Positions 51,198-60,562 are shown, counted from the stretch's first letter. The stretch: DNA of 64,000 nt from an uncultured Mycoplasmatota bacterium (GCA_947302655.1 CAMYVW010000002.1:1-64000); one strand, 5' to 3'. Notes: generated from the sequence alone by a model not told the origin. Translations and numbers: made by a program.

Positions 51198-51443
51198 ATG
51201 AATAATGAAAAAATAAAAGAGTTAAGTGGAGCTAATATGGATATTGATTTAACTACTAATTCATCTAAAATAGATTGGAGACAAGAATCATGTCCTTGGA
51301 ATAAAGAAGAAAACACAAGTGTACATAAATGTTGTATAAAAAATACATCTATATGTAAGTATTTTTGTGGTATTAAATATTTGGATAAAGTACTATGCAG
51401 TTATCCATTGGAAAGTAAAGAGATTTTGAAAGAAAATAAATAA
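51198..51443 (+). CDS. Small Cys-rich hypothetical protein (81 aa)
   Basis: 'SCPWNKEENTSVHKCCIKNTSICKYFCGIKYLDKVLCSYP'. Confidence 0.65.
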   Translation: MNNEKIKELSGANMDIDLTTNSSKIDWRQESCPWNKEENTSVHKCCIKNTSICKYFCGIKYLDKVLCSYPLESKEILKENK

Positions 51444-51559
51444 TCACATATCTGATGATATGTGATTATTTATTGTTGACTATATATAAACTTCTTTGTA
51501 AAATTATTTCAACTATATAAAAACAGAATTTAAGTTAATACATCATGGAGGTGACACAA

Positions 51560-52288
51560 ATGAATTCTGAACAAATAATATATATAAATCTTGATGATTC
51601 TGGAAAACTTACTTCAAAAGAAAAAGTATCTTGTTATGGTGGAATAGTGTTCTTGTCAAAAGATGAAAGAGCAAAATTTATTGTTCAATATAGATCGATA
51701 ATTGAACAAATTAGATGTTCATATTGTAAGCACTCAAAAAGATGTAAAAATTTATGCCCTGAAGTAAAGAATCATAATATTAAATCATCACATAAAAGAA
51801 GACTTATAAATCTTACAAAAAAACATATGACTATAGGCTTTGTTATAGATAATAAGAGAATATATAAACATATATTAAATGATAAAGCCTCTAGAGGAAG
51901 ATATTCTGATTATTGTTTAAAATTACTTATTAAAACTTTTGTAAAAAAACTTATAATTAATAAAAGAATAGATCCTTATAAGCCTTTAAAATTAATTATA
52001 GATATAGATCAGCAAACTACAAAAAGTAATGGTTACTATGATTTAAAAAATGGAATATATGAAGAACTAAAACATGGAATATCCAATTTTAATTATGCTA
52101 GAACTTTTAAACCATTACTTTATTCTGATTTGATGATAACTTTAATGTATAAGGATTCTTCCAAGAATTATCTTATTCAAGCATCTGATTTACTTGCAGG
52201 AACTGTTAGAGGTATTGCTTTAAATAACTATCCTAGATATGATGCTTCAAATTATAAAGACTTTAATTTAATAGTATTTTTCCCATAA
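51560..52288 (+). CDS. DUF3800-like (RNase H fold-like) protein
   Basis: N-terminal 'IIYINLDDSGKL', C-terminal 'LIQASDLLAGTVRGIA' pattern typical of DUF3800; SD 'ggaggtg'. Confidence 0.75.
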   Translation: MNSEQIIYINLDDSGKLTSKEKVSCYGGIVFLSKDERAKFIVQYRSIIEQIRCSYCKHSKRCKNLCPEVKNHNIKSSHKRRLINLTKKHMTIGFVIDNKRIYKHILNDKASRGRYSDYCLKLLIKTFVKKLIINKRIDPYKPLKLIIDIDQQTTKSNGYYDLKNGIYEELKHGISNFNYARTFKPLLYSDLMITLMYKDSSKNYLIQASDLLAGTVRGIALNNYPRYDASNYKDFNLIVFFP

Positions 52289-52399
52289 GAAAAGAGCTTC
52301 ATAAGAAGCTCTTATCCCAGTTGGGTCGATGTACTTACAGTACACTTAACAATTATGTCGAGTCCCTACTGTCGACCTGACGAGATTTTCATCTCCGGT
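52288..52399 (-). ncRNA. Candidate small RNA C (minus strand, about 110 nt)
   Basis: Minus-strand TTGACA (52429-52434), 17-nt spacer, TAGTAT (52406-52411); hairpins GAGAT-gaaa-ATCTC, GTCGA...TCGAC, GTACT-gta-AGTAC; terminator AAGAGCTTC-ttat-GAAGCTCTTTTCTT. Confidence 0.65.
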
Positions 52400-52522
52400 A
52401 CTAAAATACTAACAAACAAAATATTGCTTGTCAATAATATTATATAAAAAAATATATAGAAGATGTATGGTAAAAAAAGTAATAACTGTTAATGTGTTAT
52501 AATTTATATAGGTGAGTAAAAT

Positions 52523-52813
52523 ATGGCATCAACTAAAGAATATAGAGATTTTATATTAGAACAATTAAGCACTTTAGATAATATAACTTGTAAATCTATG
52601 ATGGGTGAATATTTACTATATTATAAAAATGTTTTATTTGGTGGTATTTATGATGATAGATTACTAGTAAAAATAACTGATACTAATAAAAAATATCATA
52701 TGGAAGAAGATATTCCATATGATGGAGCTAAGAATATGTATCTAGTTGATGATATTGATAATATAGATAAATTAAAAGATATTGTCATTGATACATATAA
52801 TGGTTTAAAATAA
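52523..52813 (+). CDS. TfoX/Sxy N-terminal domain family protein
   Basis: 'CKSMMGEYLLYYKNVLFGGIYDDRLLVKIT'. Confidence 0.8.
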   Translation: MASTKEYRDFILEQLSTLDNITCKSMMGEYLLYYKNVLFGGIYDDRLLVKITDTNKKYHMEEDIPYDGAKNMYLVDDIDNIDKLKDIVIDTYNGLK

Positions 52814-52837
52814 TGTTATATAAAGGAGTATATATTT

Positions 52838-52939
52838 ATGGAAAATGATCCTAAGAAAAAATTTGATAAAAAAACAATACTTAGTATTGTTGCTGGAATA
52901 ATAGGTTTTATTATTGGATATTTATTAGTTAATTTATAA
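52838..52939 (+). CDS. Small single-TM peptide (33 aa)
   Basis: MENDPKKKFDKKTILSIVAGIIGFIIGYLLVNL* with SD 'aaaggag'; not in ORF track (too short). Confidence 0.5.
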   Translation: MENDPKKKFDKKTILSIVAGIIGFIIGYLLVNL

Positions 52940-52965
52940 AAAAATAGTCTTAATAAGACTATTTT

Positions 52966-53424
52966 TTATATTCTTTTTCTATTATTTTGACCTATTGTTA
53001 AAGTGTATTTTATTTCATCAGGAGTCATTATTTTAAGTAAATCATATGCATTATCATTTAAGAATAATGATATTCTATTATCTCGATCACATAGAGAATA
53101 GATAATACCAACTTTATTTTTTTCAACAAATCTTGTTTCATATATTAAAGGTAACATATCAGCAAAATACGCAGGATCAATATGGTAATATACTATATAT
53201 TTATTATATAATCCTGGAATAATAGCTTCATTTCCTTCATTATCAACAACATAATTTAATTCTTCTGGGTTTAATTTTTTAGGTTCTAACTCAAGAGTAT
53301 TAATTGCTTCCCATATAGCATCAATTTGCCATCTATTTAATATTTCATTTTCAATTACTCTATTCGCAAATAATTCTTGATCTTCACAATTTTTAAAATG
53401 TTTAATTTGATCTATTTGTTTCAT
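52966..53424 (-). CDS. Hypothetical protein
   Basis: ORF with SD 'ggaggttttt' on minus strand. Confidence 0.65.
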   Translation of the reverse strand: MKQIDQIKHFKNCEDQELFANRVIENEILNRWQIDAIWEAINTLELEPKKLNPEELNYVVDNEGNEAIIPGLYNKYIVYYHIDPAYFADMLPLIYETRFVEKNKVGIIYSLCDRDNRISLFLNDNAYDLLKIMTPDEIKYTLTIGQNNRKRI

Positions 53425-53578
53425 AAAAACCTCCGCTTTCTTTTTCTATAGATAATAATCTATTTATGAATAATAATCAATATATTTTTGTATATCATTT
53501 ATTTATATTATTTATAATTTAAAAATTATAAGTAACTATTATGATATAATATATTTATACAAAGGAGCGTTTATTTTT

Positions 53579-53824
53579 ATGTTTAAAAATTTAATTGGTG
53601 AAAAAGTTACTGTAATGATTTCTTCTAGAGGAGATAATGTTTTGGAGTACTATGGAACTTTAATAAGTGAAAATGAAGAATCAATAGAATTATCAAATGT
53701 TGACATTTCTATTATGATGCTTAATTTTCAAAAAGGATTATTTGGTTCAAATATGAATAAATATAAAGAAGATGTTGAAAAAGTAATTATAAATAAAAAA
53801 TATATAATTTCTTGTAATAAATAA
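53579..53824 (+). CDS. Hypothetical protein, 81 aa
   Basis: ORF with 'aaaggagcg' SD. Confidence 0.6.
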   Translation: MFKNLIGEKVTVMISSRGDNVLEYYGTLISENEESIELSNVDISIMMLNFQKGLFGSNMNKYKEDVEKVIINKKYIISCNK

Positions 53825-53837
53825 TTAAGGTATATAT

Positions 53838-54347
53838 ATGATAGATAGTATTAATAAAATAATGGATGAAATTGAGTATGGATGGGTAGATAAAAACGGA
53901 AATATTTATTATGAAGTAAATGATAAGTTTTCTGATAATTATGTTTTAGAATCTCCTGATGACGTTCTTAAAAATAAAGTTGGAGTATGTTTTGATCAAG
54001 TTGAACTTGAAAGAAAACTATTTACAGATATTAATGTAAGTTTTGATACGTATTTTATTGTTCATTATAATGACAAAGAAATGCCTTCACATACTTTTTT
54101 AATTTATAAAGATAGCGATAAATTTTATTGGTATGAAAACTCATGGCTTATGTATAAAGGTGTTCATAAATATGATTCTATAAATGAAGCTTTAACAGAT
54201 ATAAAACAAAAATTTATTGATTCAGAAATTGATACTGAATATAATCCTTATAACTTATGTATTTATAGATATAGTAAACCTAAATATGGTATAAGTTCTT
54301 TAGAATTTTATAATCATTGTGAAAAAGGTGAGAATATCATTTTATAA
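53838..54347 (+). CDS. Transglutaminase-like fold protein
   Basis: 'GVCFDQVELERKLF' (Cys), 'PSHTFLIYKDSDKFYWYENSW' (His). Confidence 0.55.
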   Translation: MIDSINKIMDEIEYGWVDKNGNIYYEVNDKFSDNYVLESPDDVLKNKVGVCFDQVELERKLFTDINVSFDTYFIVHYNDKEMPSHTFLIYKDSDKFYWYENSWLMYKGVHKYDSINEALTDIKQKFIDSEIDTEYNPYNLCIYRYSKPKYGISSLEFYNHCEKGENIIL

Positions 54348-54397
54348 TGATATTCTTTTTTTTAAATTTATATTATAATTTTATTAGGTGATTATAT

Positions 54398-54856
54398 ATG
54401 GAAGTTATAACTAAAGAAATAATAATTAATTCATTTTTTAAAGCTGGTTATGATAAAGTTGATACTTTTAGATATAGTTATTTATTAGATAAATTATCTA
54501 ATTTAACTGATTCTAAATTTATATTTGTAAGTGAAGATTTTACATCTGCTTTTTCAGATGTAGTTGAATGTAATAATGGAGTATATGGTGTTAAAAAAGA
54601 AAGTTCTAATAAAACTAATGAATTATCTATAAGTAATGATTTAGTAACATTTATATTAAATATAGATACAATAGATTTAGTTAAACACAAATTATATTTT
54701 TATGGTTTTCTAAGTTATAGTGATTATGATGATTGTTTTAGTACTTTAGAAAAAGAGTACCGTCAAATTGTATTTGGTTCACAGTATAAAAATATAATTA
54801 GTGATATAGACAAATCTAATGTAACTATTAGAACAAAAAAAGAAATTAATGAATAA
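54398..54856 (+). CDS. Hypothetical protein
   Basis: ORF with 'taggtgatt' SD. Confidence 0.6.
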   Translation: MEVITKEIIINSFFKAGYDKVDTFRYSYLLDKLSNLTDSKFIFVSEDFTSAFSDVVECNNGVYGVKKESSNKTNELSISNDLVTFILNIDTIDLVKHKLYFYGFLSYSDYDDCFSTLEKEYRQIVFGSQYKNIISDIDKSNVTIRTKKEINE

Positions 54857-54923
54857 TGCTTAAGCGTTTTAATTGATAAATAATATTAATTATGTTAGTA
54901 TAACTAACCAAGGTGGGATAGTA

Positions 54924-56042
54924 ATGTCTAATAAATACAATTTGACTGATTATAATAAAGCAAGAATAGCATGTAAAATAGGATATAATAGAGAAGCTGA
55001 GGAAGTTCTTAGAACATGTTATAATTCTCATCCTAATTTTTTAGAAGGTCATTTGGAATATGCAAGATCTTTACTATTTAATAAATCTCGAAATAAAGAT
55101 GTAGATGTTCTTCGTATGAAAGATGGTTTTCAAATTTTAAATCGCCTAATTAATAATCCAAAGATTGATTATAATACACTTTATACTGTTGAAAATACTA
55201 TGATGAAAGCTTTATTTGAATCTGATAATTATTATGAAGCCTATAAATATTGCGATAAACTACTTTATACTGCACATGCTCAGCATTGTAATTATTACAT
55301 GGGATGTATTGATAGTCGTTTAGGCGATGTATATAGTGCTGAAGAAAAATTTAAAGCAGTAAATGGATTATTTTATGACAATATAAATAAAGAAATGGCA
55401 TTAATTACTATTGCATCTGGTGATTTTGATAGAGCTCAAAAATATATTGATAAAATGAAAAAAGCTAAAAGGCCAAATAATAATGTTCCAGTTGAAGAAA
55501 TATATTTATATATCAAAAAAGGTGATTATAAAACAGCTTATGAACTATATAAAGAGTTCAAATCTAAATTGTCTTATGTTTCTACTAATTATGCAAATAT
55601 AGGATATTTTTTAGAATATAAACTTGGTTTAAATGATTTAAAAGATATTGGCAAAAATTACTTAATGAGTCAAGTAGTTGATTACAAACAAAACAAAGCT
55701 AAAGCATATATTAGAAGAATTACTGATATCGATAGTGATGCTTATTTAAAAAGTAGTGATATTAATTTTGTTAATGATATATTTAATTTTGCTAAGGATT
55801 GTATTGTTGATGATATTCCTTTTAGATCTGAAATTCTCGATTACTATGTTATTGAATGTAATTATGATGGAAAACCTGCTGATATAGGTTTTGTTAGAGG
55901 AAATGTACCAACTAATGTTATTAAAGTAGGAGCTATTTCTGGAACTAAAAATATTGTAACTATACGACCTATTGAATCTCTTCCATATATAAGACAAAAA
56001 ATAGAAAGAGATAAGGGCATAGGTAGAGAAAGAAAAAAATAA
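54924..56042 (+). CDS. TPR-like repeat protein
   Basis: Repeated helical pairs 'YNREAEEVLRTCYNSHPNFLEGHLEYARSL', 'DYKTAYELYKEFKSK'; SD 'aaggtggga'. Confidence 0.65.
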   Translation: MSNKYNLTDYNKARIACKIGYNREAEEVLRTCYNSHPNFLEGHLEYARSLLFNKSRNKDVDVLRMKDGFQILNRLINNPKIDYNTLYTVENTMMKALFESDNYYEAYKYCDKLLYTAHAQHCNYYMGCIDSRLGDVYSAEEKFKAVNGLFYDNINKEMALITIASGDFDRAQKYIDKMKKAKRPNNNVPVEEIYLYIKKGDYKTAYELYKEFKSKLSYVSTNYANIGYFLEYKLGLNDLKDIGKNYLMSQVVDYKQNKAKAYIRRITDIDSDAYLKSSDINFVNDIFNFAKDCIVDDIPFRSEILDYYVIECNYDGKPADIGFVRGNVPTNVIKVGAISGTKNIVTIRPIESLPYIRQKIERDKGIGRERKK

Positions 56043-56056
56043 CGTTTAATTTTTTT

Positions 56057-56088
56057 AATCCTTCTTATAATAAAGTTATAAGGAGGAT
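56057..56088 (+). promoter_or_regulatory. SD-sequestering hairpin upstream of 56094 ORF
   Basis: AATCCttCTTATAA-taaag-TTATAAGgaGGATT pairs across 'aaggagg', 5-8 nt before ATG 56094. Confidence 0.5.
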
Positions 56089-56093
56089 TTTTT

Positions 56094-56288
56094 ATGACTC
56101 AAAAAGAGTTACTATATGTTGAGGATGCAATAAATCATGAACGTAATATTGTTTATTATCTAAATGATGCTATTTCATCTATTCAAAATGAAGAATTAAC
56201 TTCATTTTTGGAAGATGAAATCATTTATCATGAAGAAATATCAAAGAAATTATTAAATCTCTTGGACGGTGAAATTAATGAGCGATAA
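56094..56288 (+). CDS. Small coat-protein/ferritin-like helical protein
   Basis: 'MTQKELLYVEDAINHERNIVYYLNDAISSIQNEELTSFLEDEI'. Confidence 0.5.
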   Translation: MTQKELLYVEDAINHERNIVYYLNDAISSIQNEELTSFLEDEIIYHEEISKKLLNLLDGEINER

Positions 56289-56532
56289 TGAATTAATTAC
56301 TAATTATTTATCATTATTAAAAAGTAATGTTGAAGTTTATGTTCATGGAACAATTGAAAGTTCCAATAAAAGTGTTAGAAAAGTAATTCATGATGGATTA
56401 GATAGGACTTTAGATTCTCAAGAAAGAACTTTTAATATTATGGTTTCAAATAGTATGTATGAAGTATCAAATCTTGATAGTAATGAAATTAAAAAAGTAT
56501 ATAACAAAATTTGTAAAAAAGATAAAAATTAG
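56278..56532 (+). CDS. CotF-like (coat F domain) small protein
   Basis: 'LITNYLSLLKSNVEVYVHGTIESSNKSVRKVIHDGLDRTLDSQERTFNIM'. Confidence 0.6.
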   Translation: MSDNELITNYLSLLKSNVEVYVHGTIESSNKSVRKVIHDGLDRTLDSQERTFNIMVSNSMYEVSNLDSNEIKKVYNKICKKDKN

Positions 56533-56555
56533 CACTCTCTACTTGACAGTGCTAA
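56529..56555 (+). promoter_or_regulatory. CIRCE operator (HrcA site) overlapping hsp20 promoter
   Basis: TTAGCACTC-tctacttga-CAGTGCTAA (17/18 arm positions match TTAGCACTC-N9-GAGTGCTAA); TTGACA-N17-TATGAT overlaps it. Confidence 0.88.
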
Positions 56556-56647
56556 TTTTTAGTGATATGATTTATATGTAAGATCAAAAAACACATAATC
56601 TTACGGTATAAAACATTATATATATAAAATGAAAGGTGATGATTAAT

Positions 56648-57070
56648 ATGATGTTAATGCCAAGAAGAAATGATTTTGATTTATGGGATGATATTTTTAA
56701 CGATCCGTTTTTTACATCAAAACCTGTTGTTAAAAATATGAAGACAGATATTATAGAAAAGGATGATAAATATCAAGTTGATATTGATTTACCTGGCTTT
56801 GATAAAAAAGATTTAAAAATATCTGTTGAAGGTGGATATTTAACTGTAACTGCCAAAAAAGAAACATCTAATGAAGAAAAGAAAGATGGCTCTTATATTA
56901 GACGTGAAAGATATTCTGGTGAATGCTCTAGAACATTTTATGTTGGAGAAGAGTATGAAGCAGAAGATATTAAAGCTTCATTTAAAAATGGCATATTAAG
57001 TTTAGATATTCCTAAAAAGGAAGAAAAGAAAGAAATATCTGAGAAAAAATATATTGAAATTGATGACTAA
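56648..57070 (+). CDS. Hsp20/alpha-crystallin small heat shock protein
   Basis: 'MKTDIIEKDDKYQVDIDLPGFDKKDLKISVEGGYLTVTAKK' and 'ASFKNGILSLDIPK'. Confidence 0.95.
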   Translation: MMLMPRRNDFDLWDDIFNDPFFTSKPVVKNMKTDIIEKDDKYQVDIDLPGFDKKDLKISVEGGYLTVTAKKETSNEEKKDGSYIRRERYSGECSRTFYVGEEYEAEDIKASFKNGILSLDIPKKEEKKEISEKKYIEIDD

Positions 57071-57172
57071 TTAGTCATCAATTTTTTTATGTATACTTGA
57101 AACAAATAATCACAAGTTGTATAATTTAAGTACGAAAGGAAAGTAATTTTAAATTACTATGGATTATATTTT

Positions 57173-57736
57173 ATGGGACTAAAGGACATGATTGCAAACA
57201 AATTTGCACCTATATCTGATGAAAGGGCACTTGAAATCATTAGGAGTAATTTGGGCTTGATTAGTTCTTTAACAGAAGAATACATTAAGAAGAATGGAGT
57301 TACTGAGGATGTTTTATTAAATCCTTCAGCTAGAGAAAAGAAAGACAAAAGAGGTCCAAATACTTCTCAAAGAATTCTTCTTAGAGTCCATGAAGCTTTC
57401 CCTGAGTTTATGCTTAATAATGAAGAACTTTATGTTTCTTGTTTTATATTTCATATGTATGCTAATCCAAAACTTGATAAAGAAACAAAAAAAGAGTTTT
57501 CTAATTTTTTAGCTAATGGAGTTTTTGATAAATTTGTTAATAAAGCTTGTGGTACATTATTAAATGATGCTGGAACTTTATTAATAATTCCAAGAACAGA
57601 GCAACAAAGAACTCGTAAAGAACAAATAATTAATAATTTTGATGAAGTTATGAGTGAGTATGATTATGTATTTGGTAATAAAAATTTAAAAGAAAGAAAT
57701 GCTAATAATACTTATCAAAGAAAAAGAAGTAAATAA
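57173..57736 (+). CDS. Hypothetical protein
   Basis: 187-aa ORF; no family recognised. Confidence 0.6.
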   Translation: MGLKDMIANKFAPISDERALEIIRSNLGLISSLTEEYIKKNGVTEDVLLNPSAREKKDKRGPNTSQRILLRVHEAFPEFMLNNEELYVSCFIFHMYANPKLDKETKKEFSNFLANGVFDKFVNKACGTLLNDAGTLLIIPRTEQQRTRKEQIINNFDEVMSEYDYVFGNKNLKERNANNTYQRKRSK

Positions 57737-57791
57737 AGTCCTTTATAGGACTTTTTTTATGTTATAATATTTATAGTTAGGGTGTGGTTTT

Positions 57792-58547
57792 ATGGATGAG
57801 TTAGTGTTACCTCCTTTTGTTATTGATTCTATTAATAATGGTCTTATCCAAGAAAACATACTTAATGTTTTAAATCAAGAAAAATTTCAAGAAGAAAATA
57901 AAGAAGTAAAATTATTTAAGAATCATCAAGATTATTTACTTAGTTATATTAAAGCATACATGGTATACGTTATTTGTGGATATGTTTATGATAGTAAATC
58001 TACTTTAGAAAGTAGAAATACCAAGTTTGACGCTTTAATTCCATATTATTTTGATAATTATATTCAACTTCGAACTAGAGAAGAAGTAGTTTATAATGAA
58101 GTATCAATTTTCTTTGATATATTAAGAAAAGCATCACTTACTGATAATGACTTAAGAGCTATGTTTTTAAAGGATCGTTGTGAATATTTAAATCTACGAT
58201 CTTTTGAAAATAGTGAACGCTTTAATGAATTAAATAAATATGATGTTTTAATTAATAGAACTATTAGTGAACTTGGTAGTGGAGTTTTTGATATTAGTCG
58301 TGATTTACTTATTAGATTATCTAAATGTTATATATTAAGTAAAGAAGATTTATCTGATAGTGAATATGTATGTGGATCATCATCATTTTTATATAATATT
58401 ATTTGTGATGCTTACTCAATATATGAAGCTTCTTTAAAGAGTATGGATGATATGATTAATGATAGAAATAGCGATGTTGAAAAAGTACAATCTTTAAGAA
58501 GAATTATAAAAAAGAATAGATTTTATTCAGGTGATGATGATGCTTAG
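57792..58547 (+). CDS. Hypothetical protein
   Basis: 251-aa ORF overlapping the next gene. Confidence 0.6.
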   Translation: MDELVLPPFVIDSINNGLIQENILNVLNQEKFQEENKEVKLFKNHQDYLLSYIKAYMVYVICGYVYDSKSTLESRNTKFDALIPYYFDNYIQLRTREEVVYNEVSIFFDILRKASLTDNDLRAMFLKDRCEYLNLRSFENSERFNELNKYDVLINRTISELGSGVFDISRDLLIRLSKCYILSKEDLSDSEYVCGSSSFLYNIICDAYSIYEASLKSMDDMINDRNSDVEKVQSLRRIIKKNRFYSGDDDA

Positions 58548-59064
58548 TAAATATATATTTGCAAATATAATTGTTATTTTAGTAAATCATCTTGGTTTTA
58601 TTTTCTATTTAGGTAAAAGGAATTTAAAATCAGATTATTATTTTTTAACTATTTGTTACGTCACATATGCTATAGCTTTTTACTTAATAGGTGGCTATGT
58701 TGGTGTTTTGTTTTATATGATGTGTGCATCAAATATTTTAATGCAGCTTTTTAAAGCTAATAAGATTATTATATCAAGGCTTGTTTTTACTTTTTCATTT
58801 ATGTTTTTATATTGGTATATAAAAGATTATAGTTTTTATACTAATATTCCTTATATAGTTGCATTATCATATATGTGGATAAAACCATTTACAAAAAACT
58901 TTAAAAAAGAACTATTAGAACATATAGAAGATATTTTAATTATTATATATTCTTATCAATTTAAATTATATGCTCTTTCATTTCTTTTATTATTTCGTTT
59001 ATGTTTTAAAATAGTAACAAAGTATTTTAAAAAGTATTTAAAATTTGTTAATAGTAAGATATAA
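58540..59064 (+). CDS. Multi-TM membrane protein
   Basis: Strongly hydrophobic ORF; followed by terminator aaaacacctt...aaggtgtttttt. Confidence 0.6.
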   Translation: MLSKYIFANIIVILVNHLGFIFYLGKRNLKSDYYFLTICYVTYAIAFYLIGGYVGVLFYMMCASNILMQLFKANKIIISRLVFTFSFMFLYWYIKDYSFYTNIPYIVALSYMWIKPFTKNFKKELLEHIEDILIIIYSYQFKLYALSFLLLFRLCFKIVTKYFKKYLKFVNSKI

Positions 59065-59159
59065 AACACCTTAGTTATTTGTAAAGTTATACATTTTCAA
59101 ATAACAATTAAGGTGTTTTTTATAACTTATTAATATATAATAAATTATGATGATGATAT

Positions 59160-59723
59160 ATGAAAATAAAACGAAGAGATATGAAACTTACTGATTTTTA
59201 TGATGATAAATGTGATAAACTTTATTATTCTAAAGAGAAACAAATTGGTAATATGAAAACTGTTGTAAGTATATTAAAATGGACTAATGTTAAAGAAAAT
59301 TTTGAAGTACATTACAATTTTAAAGATGAAATAATTGTTGGAAATGATTATACATGGATTCAAATTGCACCTTTTGATAATAATTTTTGGATTAAATCAA
59401 TGTATGATGAAAAAGATAATTTAGTTGAAGTTTATATTGATGTTACAAAAGGTAATTATTTTGATGATATAACTAATCCATCTTATGATGATTTATTTTT
59501 AGATATAGTAGTTCCAAAAAAAGGACATATATATCAAATGGATGATGTTGAGTTAATGAAAGCTTATAATGAAAATTTAATAAGTGAAGATGAATATAAT
59601 ATGGCTAAAATTGTTTGTAAAAAATTAATTCAGTTTTTAAATGAACATCATCAAGATTTTTTAGATTATTTAAAACAATTAAGATTAGAACTTAGTTATG
59701 AGTTATATAATAATGTTAATTAG
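59160..59723 (+). CDS. DUF402-like protein
   Basis: 'DIVVPKKGHIYQMDDVELMKAYNENLISEDEYNMAKIVCKKLIQFL' resembles DUF402 C-terminal region. Confidence 0.6.
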   Translation: MKIKRRDMKLTDFYDDKCDKLYYSKEKQIGNMKTVVSILKWTNVKENFEVHYNFKDEIIVGNDYTWIQIAPFDNNFWIKSMYDEKDNLVEVYIDVTKGNYFDDITNPSYDDLFLDIVVPKKGHIYQMDDVELMKAYNENLISEDEYNMAKIVCKKLIQFLNEHHQDFLDYLKQLRLELSYELYNNVN

Positions 59724-59731
59724 GTGATGCT

Positions 59732-60538
59732 ATGCTTACACTTAAAAATGAAGAAGATATTAAGTTAATGAAAAATTACTATCGTGCATCTGACATGATA
59801 GATTTTTGGTATTTCTTTCCAAAATCATCACCACTAGAAAATTTAGCTATTGTTACTGACATAGATGATTATTTAGCTAATAAAGACTATTTAGAAACAT
59901 TTGATAGTTATAGGGTAGATACGCTAAAACCATATACATTAATAAGTGGTGTTGAAAGTGATGGTGGAAAAACTGATTTTGTTAATTTATTTAACAAAAT
60001 TAAAAAAATTAATCCTAACTCTGCTGTACTATTTTTTGACTTAAAAGGTGAACCAACAAAAAGGTATCAAAGAGAAGCAGGTCTTTCAATAAATGTAAAT
60101 ATGTATGAAGATGTTTGTATTGAAGCTGTTGGTAAAGGATTTGATGGAAGAGAGATATCAAAAGGAAAATGTGTTCATGAACGATATGTTATTCCTTGGT
60201 TTGAACTTAGAGATATTAATGTTAGTAATTTTCATAAGTATAATATATATATGATAGATCAAAATAAATATTATGAATCAAGAATAGACAGAATAGAATA
60301 TTTAAGGTCTCTAGGTTTAAAGAAGGATGAATTTCTTAAATATATTCCAGCTACATATAAACCGATACCTGATTATATCTGGGAAGATTTAATACAAAAT
60401 GTTTTAATATATCTTGAAAAAAATGATGAAATTTTAACAAAAAGTGGTTATAAACATTTTTGTATTAACGGAAATACTGAAGGTAGAGAATGTTTTTTAA
60501 TTCAAATGTATAATAAAGATAGATATATTGATTATTAA
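59732..60538 (+). CDS. Hypothetical protein (268 aa)
   Basis: ORF with 'taggtgatg' SD. Confidence 0.6.
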   Translation: MLTLKNEEDIKLMKNYYRASDMIDFWYFFPKSSPLENLAIVTDIDDYLANKDYLETFDSYRVDTLKPYTLISGVESDGGKTDFVNLFNKIKKINPNSAVLFFDLKGEPTKRYQREAGLSINVNMYEDVCIEAVGKGFDGREISKGKCVHERYVIPWFELRDINVSNFHKYNIYMIDQNKYYESRIDRIEYLRSLGLKKDEFLKYIPATYKPIPDYIWEDLIQNVLIYLEKNDEILTKSGYKHFCINGNTEGRECFLIQMYNKDRYIDY

Positions 60539-60562
60539 AGTATATTTTGTAATATTATGTCG

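Noticed and set aside
47372-52288. Treating the DUF3800-like gene as the retron effector
   Set aside because: It is about 2.5 kb away behind unrelated genes; the RT already carries a fused effector domain.
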